From Glandiceps talaboti (taxonomy: Eukaryota; Hemichordata; Enteropneusta; Spengelidae), in contig NC_135549.1 in the NCBI RefSeq assembly GCF_964340395.1, forward strand, positions 25,881,342 to 25,945,341: a stretch of 64,000 nt of DNA. Reading direction: 5' to 3'. Made by a program: the position numbers and the translations under genes. Every line of letters starts with the position of its first letter. Positions within the stretch are counted from its first letter, which is position 1. Below, in pieces: positions 46,374 to 61,300 of the stretch. The notes below the pieces were generated by a model. It searched no databases. It saw only the letters and a program-made list of their open reading frames with translations, and was not told the DNA's origin.

Positions 46374-49300
46374 ATGGCGTCGGTTGTGGTAAGTACTTTT
46401 TACGATAAACTTTCAAGCGAAAATTTTTCAAAAACTTTGCATCTCGACATTGAGCACACGTAAAAAATATGTCAAAAATAGGGATTATTTTTCCTCAATT
46501 TGCAGTAATTTTCTCACGAGCATACGTTTGAATTCATTATGATTTTTCATTACCGAAAGTTGGAAAAAATAAATTACTACGTCTGGGATTTTAATTTGCG
46601 GTCTGACAGTAGTTTTACTATTTCATTGATACTGTGTAATATGAATAGTCACGTTTTCCAGTGATGACATTACACAGAAACATTGTAAATGATTGCTTAG
46701 ATGGTCCATTTTCAAAATACATATATATTTTTATCAAGAATAGCAGAGTTCTTCCCGTTTCGATCGCATTCTTTCGATGCAGTTTGAATGGGCCGTTCCG
46801 AAAGGTTCGACTCTGCGTTCGGTTTGCACTTCTTTCATTCATCGAAAAAATTGTCGGAATTTTACGTGTGGGCCCAAAATGGTCCCCCTCAAGCAACACC
46901 AGCAGTGTTTTCTGATCTCGCAATCACTCTCTGTGTCTATTTTGGAATGAATGACAGTCTCTACGTTAGAAAACAACTCATGTTCGAAGTTCGGACGGGT
47001 TGATTCATTGACGATCTTTCACGACCATAAATGGTGTTGAGCGTAGTAGATGTACATACCACAACTTTGAATGGTGAATTTTTGAAGAAGCAACAAGTGT
47101 TTACTCCCATTAATTTGTTTCGTATCGCTTGAGTAGCACTTCTTGAAACGGATGTCGCTGTGTTTATTCAGACATTGTATTATTATAGTTGCCTTTCTAA
47201 ATCCAGGTAGTGCGGTTATTAACTCAAAATATAGGACGTAAACCAGTACCATTCACCATATCTGCTGGTAAATAATAATTACTTCGGGGCCCAAAGCCAG
47301 GTGATTGCGAGAACGCATGTGGTCAATTAATTTGATATTCCCATTTGGGTATTTTGTTTAATTCTGTCGCTATTAATTTTGAGCTACTGTAATTCCATTA
47401 TCGTAATTACAAACACAATTCGCAGTTATGAAAGCAAAGCCAAGGTAATTGTGTACATTGACAGTATGTGTTTGTAAACAAAGGGGCCCATCTTGTCATA
47501 TATATTTACATATAACTGTGTATTTGCCAGTCAGTATCCGCATGACAGGTGATTTTTTTTAAACAGTAAAAAGTCAGCGACGAAAAATGAATGACCGGGA
47601 GGTTTTCAAACCGTCACAAACAAGATGTTAATTGTGTTTGAAACCTTTGAATGAATTAGTGGCCATGATATCAAGGGAATATCCATGAGCAGTATAGTGG
47701 CCACACGGTTTATTTATTATTCATAGAACTGTGATGACATTTCACTCAAATATTACTCATTGAATGCTCTGAAAACCCATTTTCAATTTCATTTTCAGAA
47801 ATCAAGGCAGCATACAAAAACAGAAAAAATGCAACAGTTTTCACAAAATCAAGAGATTTCTCCTCAGAAACTTTTAAAATGTCCAACTGAAGGCTGTGAT
47901 AAGGTTTTAAGCAGTTCGCCTGGTTTAAGGTATCATTTAAAAACACACGAAGAAACAAGACCTTATTCTTGTAAGAAATGTTCCAAGACTTTCAAAAGGT
48001 ATTTAGTTTTCATTATTTAGCCATTTAGCTTTATTTTTTCCCAATCTTTTTTAAAGGAATGGTGTTGAAAAATTATGATTATAAAGAACACAGAGGTGTT
48101 GTCACTCGGTGTTTTTTAATGACACTGTAGTGTTAGAATGGTACATTTAAAAGTCAAATTATCCAATTTTCTATTAATTACAGACTATTTCAAAGATGAA
48201 TTTTAGGGAAATGAAGCTAGAAATTTAATTTTCACTTCTATAAATTATCAAAATCACAACCTCGCCCAATGTGATTTCTCTTGCTTCAAGTTCAATGAAC
48301 TTTACCAATAAATGTCACAAAATCAAAGTAGCATATTACTTACAGTTGATAGGAATCTAAACTTATACCGCCAACCGTGTATTTATACATATTTCACATT
48401 TTTACATTTTATCTTCAAACTTGTATCTTTGTTATGAATAACAATTTATAATAAAATTATGCTCAAATTATTTTGCAATTCTGATTCTGTTGATGTGTGT
48501 TTTGTTACTGGTACCGTCCTGTAACTACTTTGTGTACAGTATTGTATTGTATTGTGGAGTCTTATTTTCTCTGTTCTGATATTTTTTATGTAACAGTTCA
48601 AATGGACTGAAATATCACTTGGAGAAAACCAAATGTGAGGAAATGTTTACCATCTCTGAAATCCCCTCTGTAAGTTATATACCGGTAGCTTCTACACCAA
48701 CCAAACAGATGCCAAACATCAAAGGTAAGTTGAAAAAAATTTAAAACATAAACACTTGAAAGATTTAGAAATATATTTTTTAAGACTATGAAATTGTTAG
48801 CACTTTTTTTGAAATGTTATTTAATTTTGTTCATTAATATTCCTGCTTTTCTCAACTTGTAGTTTTTTGTGTACAAACACATAATCCCCTGGTAGAAAGA
48901 GGAAAATATTCTAGGCTTTTGAGCTGATGTGATATGTGTCTTCATCCAAGTTCATCCAAATTAATTATCAGTTTTTCCTAAATCCTAACTTTACCACTCC
49001 TGTAGAACATACTTTTCAGGCATTGAGCAGTATTTAAGATTTATGCAACCACTCCACTTCTTATCAGCTTTGAATCTCATATATTGCACTAACCTTATAA
49101 AATAAAAATTTCATGTCTACAAGCATGTCTGTCCCAGTAAAGTTCATGGTGCCACAAGTATACATGTTATCATAATTTGCACCTATTTGATGGAGTTGAA
49201 AATATAAATAGAATTCTTGCGATTTTGCATGATCATGATGTAGAGATTTAGACAGAGTTAAATTCCCTTTGAACTCTTTCCACTGTGGCTTTGATAAAGA

Positions 49301-52300
49301 CCTGTTATCTATTCTGATAAAAATTAATATTTACTCCTCGGATTTCCAATAACCTGATGACCTCATATTTTGTGTGATCACAAAGATGACTTGATAGCAG
49401 ATATATACTAACTTCTGTAAAATACTATACACCTGGGAATCCTTGTTAAAGACTTAATATTTTTACTTGTTTTGCTGGAGGACAAAAATGCAAAAATATT
49501 GTAGTGACTAACTTGCCTTTTTATACATGTACAAATACAATGTACCAGTCTGGTAGTTAGTAATAATTAGTCTTTGAAAACTAGCTGAAGACGCCACAAA
49601 ATTTTCTAGTAGTTGATGCAAGAAATTATTTGATCTCCAAAATGATGATGTGATATATGGAGATTATTTTTGTTGCTATTTTTTTCCTTTTTTAAAAAAA
49701 AGAAGAAGAAGAGAAACCATGATTATGAAAAATAGTCTGTACGGTATTATAAATGGTTTCAGGAGAGCATTTCATTTAATATTTTATGAAGATCTTTGTT
49801 TGATTGAGTAACTTCTTGACTTGCTAATATACATTTAGGATGACTCTATAACCTATTTCATTATTTGAACACGACATAATTGTTCTATATATGTTACAGC
49901 GTTATCCACTCAAGTGTGTTTTCCTCTCTTTATTTGAGTCCATTTCCATTTTCTTGTGTAGCTATCCAATATAATACCCAATATTAATAGTGTACCCTGT
50001 GAAATATTTCTATTTTTGTTGATGATTCCATGGGTTCTAAAAATGAAATTGTGACAAAAAAGAACTTCAGTTCTGTGCAGACAACTGATCATATTTTTTT
50101 TCTAAAAAAATTAAATGCACAGCAAAAGTATGAAAAGTAGGAAGAGAGCAGATAAAGGTGTAGAGAACTTGACAGCCTTTTCAGTTATCAGCTGTAAATT
50201 TGAAGAAAAGATTCATTGTACAGACTGATATTGTGATAACTTAAAAGCTTGAAATGCCTGTTGTTATCTTTTCACTTCATAAACTCTTCCTGTTAAAATA
50301 CACATCATTGTCAGTGAGAACACAATCTCCCAAGCCACAATCAAAAATGAAAGTTGAAGCTTTTCCTATTGTGACTCTATATATCATAGTGGACAGTAGT
50401 GACAGTGAGTTTTCAGTTCCTTTCAAAATGAGATATTTCATATGTAAATGTATGCAAAGTCATGCCATTGTGTCCATTGTAAACTTTCAAATGCAGCTGA
50501 AAAGCAGTTGCACAGGAACAATGGTGAATGGTATGTGAGTGGGCATAGAATGACTGACCACTCAACAAAACATTGTTGCAGTCCCCAGCCAGGCCATTTA
50601 AATTCATTCAGAAGTTGGGACAAGGCTGACTCGGAGGCTTCATGTTTTGTTTTTTTGAGTCGGAACTTTATAGTTTGCTAAGGTGAGAGATACGTAACAC
50701 AGGCTTCCTACATCAAGAACATGTCAAGTTGGTTGACTTTTGAAATGATCAGGTTGTAGACAAGGTGAGAACAAGTTGATGAAATAGTTTCAACGTTCCA
50801 AAGTTGTTTAAATAGATCAAACATAACAACAGGCAAGAGAATATATCTCTATTGTATACTAAGGTTATTCAATAGACATTTCTTTTTGTAACAATATTTT
50901 GAAAAGCCTTCAAAGCCATTATTTATGGCTTTGACGTTTTGTAAATAGCAGCACCTTGAATATAATTCCTTCCTATAACTTCTATTGAAATGTTAGTGTC
51001 CCATAACTTCTATTGAGTTTCTTGTTTTCAAGGGCACATTAATCGGGGCATAATTGATTAGTTGTAATCAGTATCTTAGGCTACATAAAAGTCACAGCTG
51101 CCAACATATTGTCAGGAGATAGTTTGAAGTGTGATCATCTGACCTTTTAACAGACTTTTTACTGTGTTGTCTTTTGACCTTTGTAATATTACCACTAACA
51201 GTTAAATGTTAATTAGGTAATTTAGAGATTACAGTATTGAGAACTAATCACAAAGTTGTTCAACATGTTGACTAGACTTTTGCTGATGTAAGCAATATTT
51301 CAATGAACTGTGGCAAACAGGACACACACTGGGCACACTGTTATTTTTTGTCAAAATCAGCAAGTTTAAGGAGTTTAAGGTATTCATTTACTTGTAGAAA
51401 CAACTCTTAATTGCTATTCAGTTAAGATCAATACTTTACATTTACACATAAAACTATGGAGGTCCTTGTCACATACATGTGGTTAAATCAAATGTCAATA
51501 GAACTAATACGTTAATAAAACATATTGCTTCTGGTCTATTTGGATATATATTTTAAAAACACACTTATGTACAATGTGTTTGTGTATTAACTACATGCTA
51601 TACTATTGAGAGAACTATGTGGATACTGGGTTTACGCAATGATTGGCAGGTGGAAATTGTTGAAGTCCTGTTGAACATGTGTTTATTTTATGTGTAAAGA
51701 AGTCATAAATCAACATGAAATACAGCTGTACATTTGTTTAAGTTTAACATAGTCAAATCTCTTACAGTGTTCATATAGATGAGGATTGAATATTCACTTT
51801 GGATTTTTAATTTATAAAACAATTTTATCATGGCCTCCTACTTAATTAAAAAATCAATGTGAAACAACATGGACCAGGTCTGTTTGCAAAAAGATTTTTA
51901 AAAAATGTGTTAAAAAGTTTGTTAATGACTGGGTACAATAACAAACATTTTACACACTTATCAGTCTTTTGCCATTTTATTGAGTTACAAACAAGGACTT
52001 GGCATATGTTGTTTCATGTTGATTTATCAAGAAGGAAGCCGTGATAAAATTGTTTTATAAATTAAAAATCCAAAATAAATACCCAAATTCTCATCCGTGT
52101 GGCCAATTTAAATGATTGTGATAATGTTTTAAATTGATCAGTAATTTAGAGATTGAATATTAATTAAGCACAGGAAACATCAATCAAATTCACATGAAAT
52201 GATGAAGTGCAGTTTTTGAGATAGTAAACATAAGCTGATTCACAGCAATATCTTTACACTCCATTTGTGACAAATTTCAAAATGCTTTAATAACCTTTTG

Positions 52301-55300
52301 ACATGGTTTTATGGTTGCAAAGTTCAGAATTTTGAATACAATCTTAGAAATGTCCAAGTCATAAATTGTTTTATAGTGTCCCATTACTATATCCCAAGAG
52401 TCAACTCATTACATTACCATTCTACACATAAGTGACATACCATACCAAATCTATATGAATATTTTGCCTTCATTTATGAGAACACTTGAAGCATTTATAG
52501 CCTTAAAAACCTTTCTGTGTAGTGGTATTTGAATGAAAAGAGATTTTTGGATCAGTAAATCAGTTTATTTAACTTTTTTTTTATTCAGGAAACTGTGTCA
52601 AAGCGTAATTTTTGTAGATATTACTATGCCTTTTGTTCAACAACTAGATATTTATTAATAGGGACACCCAAGAAACTGAATCATATACAAGTGATGTTTT
52701 GATACCTGATACTCTAATTTCTATTTTAATTTTAGTTACCTAAGTCTCTATTACAATCTGTGAAGTCACAAACTTTAATAACCTTCAGGTCTAAAGTTAG
52801 GCCACTAATGATCACTACTACTTTTAAATTTTAAATTTATTAATTTATTAATTTTAAATTTTAAATTTATTTTTGTGCTACTACTTTTAAATTTACAAAT
52901 TCTATTTCTATGTCATGCTAATAAAAGATATAAAATGATGTAAGAATAACTGTTGTTAGTATATATCTAGTCTGAACTCTGACCTACCTATGTGTAACCT
53001 GGTTGACCATCAGAGTGTGTGAGTGTTTATATGTGTACATGTCCAGAATGACCCAGTAAGTACACAGTATTACTTTTGACCCATTGACCTCATACATGTA
53101 CACTAGGATAAGACTACCATACTTGAGATTTGCTGATATGGACATGTATATTGTTGATTAGAATTGTGCAATGGTGTGTGTATGCTACAAGTTATGATTG
53201 TGGGATTTTTGTATTTTTATTTCTTTATGTATATGTACCAGGGTATTAGTTATTTTACTGAGATTTACAGATATGATTAGGAGTAAAAAACAATTGTGTG
53301 GTTCTGATTACATTCAATTTTAAAATAGGTGGGGTAGGTAGCTTTTTTATTTTATTTTATTTTATTTTTTTTCATGTGTGTGTAGTTCAGGTTTTCCATT
53401 GTTTTCCAAATGGTCTCTTTGGTGTTTATTTCTTCTCATCAGATGTACAGCCATTACAGATTGGAAGAATAGTTTTATATTGTCTTTTTATGTTAATGTC
53501 AGTTTCTGCCCCCACTATTTCTTGTGAGACTTCACACGATTTTCGCAATTTTATTATTAGTTTTCTCAAATATGTAAAAAAAAAAAAGTCGTTCTTCCAA
53601 TCTGTAATGCCTGTACATGATCATCTGATGAGAAGAAACCAATAACACAGAAACCATATGGAAAACAATGGAAAACATAACTACCTGAAGTAGACACTTA
53701 CATATGAAAAAATATATATACATTTTTTTGTATATACTATAGATAAAAATAAAATAAAAGATCTACCTATTCTAAAATTGAGCGTAAACAAAACCACACA
53801 ATTTGTTTGTTAGGAAGGCCTTACTGAGATTTGCTTACACCATTTATAGTCGTGCATTTTATGTGTACTCTTCATTTGTTATGTTTATTTTCTGAATTGT
53901 AGTAGTTTGCAATAATTTCACACTTTTGAAAAGTGAGTTGAAGCTCTACTAACTATTCAGTGTTTAGACAGGTAGTGGTATACAAATTATAATTCTCCTG
54001 AACTGTTTACTGGAAAAACAACAACATAGGTTCGAACCTTTTCCAGAGTTTTCTTTGCTCTAACCCTCATAATAATTAAACCATATGATTTATGTAATAA
54101 ATGTGGAAGTCAATAATGATCAATAAAGTGACCACAATAGATATAACTACCACCTGTTAATTTACAATGGAATATGATATGATATACAATACAATATTAT
54201 TATAATTATATAATATTATTATTCTCATAGGGAAATACTGAAACTATAAATGGACCAGAAGTGCCTGTGAAATCATATGTTATTTAAATTTTTCAGAAAT
54301 ACCCAACAATTTTTCAGAAAACATACTTTCATGTAGATAATATTGATAGTAATTCTAAAACTTGGTAAAACAAGCCTTAGAATCCATCCATCACGAAAAG
54401 TGAAAAGCTATTTGCTAATTAGACAGTCAATATTTGCATATACATGAAACTAAAGTGATTGCTTGACATATACGTATGGTTCAACACAGTGTATGCTTGG
54501 CTAATCATGAATATTTTATTCAATTCATTAAAATGAAAGTAAATGTACCAATAGTCATTTCCTCGAAGAAGAGTAATCAAGAAGAGCAGGCATTTATGTC
54601 TACTGTTCTTTTTCTTTTTTTCCAGATGCAACAATTGATGTACCTGCCATGGAAACACCAAAGAAGATAAAGTACATCCCACACGTTTTAACAATAGACA
54701 CTAACAATTCATATTTTGAAGAACCATCAACCACATTGAATGATGACAGTTGCTCACCGTTATCAGCCAATGGTGAACCAGACTATGGTGTCAATCACAG
54801 CCCACAAGCCAATGATGAACTAGAATGTGGTGTCAATCAAAATCAACCAGCCAATCTGAACTGGCTGACAGAGTTGGCAATAATTGCAACCAGCCCACAA
54901 AGTCCTTTACTTCAGAAAACTAGTACTATTCCAAGGTAATTGAATAATGCTATCATATTTTTTTCTACTTAGTTCTACACAAAAATGGCTTTCTAAAAAT
55001 AGGTTTTAAAAAAATGGGAAGTACATATGTAAAAGTTAAATTCAGCTACAAAAATAGATTTAAAAATGTTCTACTTCCTTCAGTGTCAATTGGGTATGGT
55101 ACTATCTGTTGCATTATCAGCATCCATTTGTAATTTAAAATCCCCTATGAAAGCTGTTACCGTAAGATGCATAGAGAAAGAAAATAATGTAAAAATTAGT
55201 AAAAGATCTAGCTCAGTAATTATGGGAAATTTTACCTTGTAATCGGTATGTTTCTATAGTAACAACTTTGTCTTTGTCACATTACAGAAATCCAATCAGT

Positions 55301-58300
55301 ACACTAGAGAGATCTCTACATAGCTATGCCAAACCACCAAGAACTCCTAGCCCGCCACCAGCATTGATAGACCATTGTGAAATAATCTATACAACACCAG
55401 CACTGCATACACATTCTACATGTGTTGATGAAGACAGCAGGGTAACATCGTCATCACCATTTCCAGCATCACCTAAACTTAGTGAGAGTTCCAGTGGTAC
55501 TTGGTCACATTCATGGCCAACAGCTGTATGGCAATGTTTTATGAAAGGTAAAGATCTTGCAAGTACAAAGTCAGTCCTTTTTTTTCAAATGGTTTGATTT
55601 TAAATATTTTTGTGGTGTATTGTATAAATGAATGAAATACATAAGTACTGATGAAATATTGCCTTAATTTTTTAGCTCCACTGTCAGAGAAAGCTGAAAG
55701 CGTAGCTTTAGGTATAGGTTGTATAGAGTATAGAGAGTAGAGTGAATCATAGGTGTCCATCAAACTTTTATATTTTCATTATCTACTCCGAAAGTGACAG
55801 TCGGAATTCTTCGATATTTGGTGTGCATGTTCCCTGGGGGGGAGGCTATTCAGATTTGTTCATGCCAAGTTGATCTGTGCCATTTTCAATTTTTTATGAT
55901 TTTTTTTCATAAAATATCATTTTCATCATCTCCTTGAAAACTTCTTGTCAGATTGCTTTGATATCTGGTGTGTTGATGCGCAGGGGGTAGCTTACTTAGA
56001 TTTGTTAATTTCAAGTCAGCACGTCTTCTTTTCTATTTTTTATGATTTTTTTTTTGTAATTAAAAAAAAAATGAATATGTTAATGAGCATTATGACCGCC
56101 GCCATATTGGAAATCAGTCCGCGAGACTTTAGGTAAACTGCAACTTTTCAAAAGACACTATTGACGTCAAACAAGCAATGTAATATGTACTGTAGTCTTA
56201 ATTCTACGCATTGTGCACCCAAATGACAAATATTTGTTTCGAAACAGGGTTGTAAACATCAAATCCAAATTCTCCACCCTCCTACAGAATGGTTCATTCC
56301 AGTATACGCACCTCACGATCAAGTGAAGTCGTGCATGCCTGAACTGAAGTGTATGGGATGATTTTTGACAGAGTCAGTCGTCAATAAAAACGATAATACT
56401 CTTTCTAAAATTATCACATTTTGAAAGGGAAAGTACTTTGTGGTTCATTATGGAGTTTTGTTTTTGTACGACCAATCTTGGTGGCAAAATTACAGCGTCA
56501 AAATTACCGATGTGGTAATGCACGACAAGTGAGTTTCTGTACGGCGACAATCTCAAGTACCCGGATGCACGAGGGACTAACCCGGAAGCAAGTCGTTGCC
56601 AGCCATACGTTACAGTGGTAACATCGTCCGAGAAATCGCTGCGTTCAGAGTGTCATTATTCACAGAATTGTTTTTTTCGAGTGAAAACCCGTCTTGAATT
56701 GTATAACTCTAACAAATGAAGACATGTCCAGTTATATTTTGAAAGTTGTATCGCTAGTTTGAGACGATTTCCTCACGTACTATCGAGGCTTGGACCTTAC
56801 TCCAGTTCAGCGGGAAGTTTAGCCAGTCCGATAATTCTTTCTGGTTTAGTTTACAACACTTTTGATCACACAGATTTTGTTTTTGTGATGAAAAGAAATT
56901 TTAAAAAAAAAGATCACTTCAACCATTTCGTTTTTTTTGTTTATGAAAGGTAATCGAACATGAACGAGTGTTACCACTGTAACGTATGGCTGAGAATGAC
57001 TCTCTTCCGGGTACTTGGGATTGTCGCCGTATGGAAACTAAGATGGCGATTAATACATTTCTTCCCTATATATATCTACTACAACTAGTACAAGTTGAAT
57101 GTTGTTGACTTGGTAAATTTGTTAGAAAATTGAAATTCAAATTGCCTCAAAATTATTTTACATCCCTAGTTTATTTCATTCATCATTAACATTTTCCAGG
57201 GTTAAAGCTGTAAGACACTGGAATTATTTATAGCCAACCTCAAAATCTTCTTTTTTTTCTTTTTCTTGTGTGCATTTCCAGTCATTTTTTTCAGAGATTT
57301 TGTGCAATTTTTCATAACAGTAGATTTTTGTTATAAAATGGTGACTATGGTATAAAAGTACAATACATTACCAACTTCTGTGTAAAATGTGTTTTATAGT
57401 GAGACATCATATGAAACCAGTAACCACTTTATTACATCGCTAAAACAAAACTGCATAGTGAAGAACTGAACCATTTCTACGTGTCACCAAAATAAAAAAA
57501 AATAAAAATTAAAAAAAATTAAAAAAACAGCAGAGCTATTCTGACCGATAGGTCGCTTGTTATGTGATGTTATGTACTACAAACAAGTAACACACTGGAC
57601 TACTAATTATTATTATTATTTTGTGTGTGTGTTTTTTGCTATTTTATTCAGCTGATGCCTGTCTTTCTCTTCAGTGAACTTTACTTTTATTGCACATTAT
57701 TTTGACAACCTTTTGAAAAATTTAAAATGATTTTCACCAATCCTTTCACAACACATTATATTCTTAAATCTGTAAAGATGACCACAAATACCAATATTCG
57801 TATTCACTAAAACATCAAATTCATAAAATTTGAACAGTCTATTTCTTAACATATTAACAGTCCGCTACATATAACTTATGTTTGTACACTATGATCTGTT
57901 ACAAACCCAGGAGAGATTTCCAGATCCAAATTTGTTATGTTAAAAGCTGTTCTAGCTGCAATTTGAGCATATTTTGAAACTACTCTGTTAGATATGACGT
58001 ACAATTAATATTGTACAAAATTGTTATCATCTATAGGTAAACTTATAGCTGCATGTATACATAATTATAATACAGTAAATCCAATGAAATTGAATTTTGG
58101 GTCTGCACCCAGAAAATCAGCACCCCCAATTTCAACCTATTACTGTACTACTTATGAACAAAATCTGTCTCTAATTATCGTGTACAATGTCTAATTATTG
58201 GTATTTTAACAATTGTTAGTGAGTATATATTGTTAATTGTCTGATTGAAAATAGTAATACGCCAGTGAGTTGCAGCCAGTTTAGGTACATCTAAAGTTCC

Positions 58301-61300
58301 TTTATCCTTTCCACAATGACATAGGCACAAGAGTACATTTTACATCAGGACCAAGAACAGATTGGAGATTAGCTGAAGAACTAGGTAGTAATGAGAGTTT
58401 AGCAGCCCAAGCTTACCAACAACAAGAAGAGTACAATGGAAGGGGTATCTCACCCACATCAGGCTATGCACCCAATGGTCTACAGCTTTTAAAGGTAGCC
58501 GAGGATGAATCGGACAGTGGTCTAGTTTTGACCTTGACTTTCAAGTCATGTTCACCAGTACAACCCAACCTGGTTGCAGAGTGCGAACTTGAACATCCTT
58601 TCTTTGTAAAAGATAAAGGTAACATGAAGAGACTGTGTGCCTTCTAATGACAGGCAAATGTTATTATTTGTGAGTCAAAAATGATAAAAACTAAGAGTAG
58701 TAAGTGGTATTGAAAAACCAAATCTTGGAGTGGCACTAGAAACAACAATAACAACAACCCTGATTTAACAATTTATGGTTAGTTATAGCCGTATAGCCAT
58801 AAGAGAAAGATGAAGTTTCAAAGGAAAAGGAGTGTAGCAAAATACAATAAAATAGTGATAAGGAAGAGGCTTACATGTAGTGTCAGTGGGAATTCTTTCA
58901 CCTCAACCCCCACCATTTGATTCTATAATTGTTAGATGCAGCATATTATCAGCTGTTACTCACTTAAAATACTAATCAGGATAAATGTAAAATATGAACA
59001 AGTGAATATGAAATTGTTGAAAGGAAGAATTAATGCAGGGATATTAGTCTGTTGAGTAGAATCTGTAAAATATACTAAATGGGATGTAACATCACTTGCA
59101 ATTCACATTTTATATATATTTCTATTTCAATTATAGGCTGGTCATCATATAACCCTTGTCTGACCGTAGAGAAGTACGGTATACCATGCTGTGAATTAGA
59201 AAGTGGTGATCTATGTCTACCACCATCTCATCCTGAAGCTATTAGTTTCCAGGATTCAGAAGTCTTTGAAAGTTTCAAAAGGTAACTGTGAAGTTTTTGT
59301 CTTTGTTCTCCCGACACTTTCGTATTTGGCACTGCTGCTGCCATTCTGATACTTTTGTTAGCTTTAGATTTGAAGTATTTTTTAATTGACTCTCCAAGTT
59401 ATCAGATCTCTTTCAAATTTGTGCAGATGTCGTCCAGACTACCTGGTGTGTGTATGCATGTGTGTTGTCAAATGTGAAGCAAATAGTATAAACTTTGCTG
59501 TTACAAAGGTTTGATGATATTGGCAAAGACACAATGCACAAATGTATAACCATGGACATACAAACAGTTACACCTCCATTCTATAAACCATAGATGTCTC
59601 TCTCCAATGTTTATGCTATAAACTAATAATTATATAAATATATGTAGTGCAGTCTTAATGACATAGTCTTGGTAGGATAGAGGTTGCAATGTGAATGCCT
59701 TAATCCTATGTGCTTAAAGGGGCTGCAATGGATCGTATGCCATCCAGGGAGTTGAGAAAGTAAAGGGCTGTTGTGCTGTTATAGATCCGTACCAGGATAA
59801 TAATTATATAGTGCTTTGAGCACAGAGTGGGAAAGTGCTATATAAAAACCAATATTATTTTTTTTATTATGTTTTATATACTCTTTGTAGATTTTCATCT
59901 TTTGTTTGTGGTTACAATGTATATAGACTATGCAGATTACTTGACTATTTGTATTTTTATTAATTTGACAGTTTTGACTTCACACCTATGGACTCTTCAG
60001 CTGTGTTAGCACTGAGTAGTATGGCTAGACATAGACGAGATTTAGAAATGAGTCCCAGATCACCAGGTTCACCCAGCAAGACAGGAAGTCCGACGTCACC
60101 ACATAAACAAAAGAAACATAAAGTTGAACCAAATCGCGGCAAACGACCAATGAATGCTTTCATGTTATTTGCCAAGAAGTTTAGATTAGAGTATACTCAA
60201 CTATACCCAGGCAAAGACAACAGGTTAGTACTAGTAAGAATTGCAAATCTTTGCAAACAATTTCAAATCATTGCAAGCAATTTCCTGCAAGCAATTTCCC
60301 GCAAGCAGTTTCAAATCATGGCAGGCAATTTCAAATCATGGCAAGCAATTTCAAATCATGGCAGGCAATTTCAAAGCATTGCAAGCAATTTCAAATCATG
60401 GAAAACAATTTCAAATCATAGCAAGCAATTTCAAATCATGGCAAGCAATCACTGTTTATGATATAAATGGATGATTGCCAGTGAGTGACACAAAATTTTG
60501 TGCATTTTCATTTTTATCCACTGTAGGCATGAATTTGAGCATATATCAAATAACAGCTACCCTTACAAATGTGCACCATTATATATCTTGGCGCGGACAT
60601 CAAAGATCACTTCCCTAATACTGGTAACACAATGAGGTTCCTGATGTTGCAAGAGAAATTGAAAGCAACAAAATCAAATTATATTTTTACTGAAATAAGT
60701 TTGTTGAGTCTCAACTTTAAATTTACAATAACTATTTTGCAGGATGTAAATTATGACAATAGCCTTGGTTAACCAGACTCTCGTCACTTGGGGCTCTGCC
60801 TACGAGAGGCTCCCCAATCGAGGGTCTGGGGGAAGCAAGATTCCAACTTGCCCACGCAGGAAGTAGCTTCAAAAGCAGTGCATGCTGGGGAATACTTCAC
60901 GTCCAACTTTGTATTCTAAATGATTTAGGTACTTTCACGACAAGTTATCACTTTTCAAATGAGTGATACATCTAAATTACAACAAACAAGCCTCGTAAGC
61001 CCATTGTTATGACTTGGAAGAAATGTACTGTGTGACTCACGACTGGGTAGTTGAAATGTGGTTTCCCCAAACTCTTGTCTGAGTGGTCTCATAGAAGAGC
61101 CCCCAGTGGCGAGAGTCTGGGTAACCGAGACTATTATGGCAATAGAAATGTATTTGACACAAAGTTCAGTAAAGTCAGCCATTACTTTATACATGTCTAT
61201 TTTCTCAGTGTCATATTTTAAGATTGAACGTACTAATACTGTTTTGATATTGTTTGACAGAGCTATCAGTGTAATACTGGGTGACAGGTGGAAGAAAATG

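Larger units (their letters stand above)
48725..54625 (+). other. HBP1 intron 3 (5.9 kb)
   Basis: Holds MITE A copy 4 and MITE B copy 4 but no supported exon. A 'ttaaattttaaatttatt' simple stretch lies near 52827-52872. Confidence 0.6.

Noticed and set aside
46248-46463. HBP1 start at 46248 with a 71-codon unspliced frame
   Set aside because: The donor at 46389 and exact phase with exon 2 show that the frame beyond is intron; the ATG at 46374 has the best context, though 46341 remains possible.
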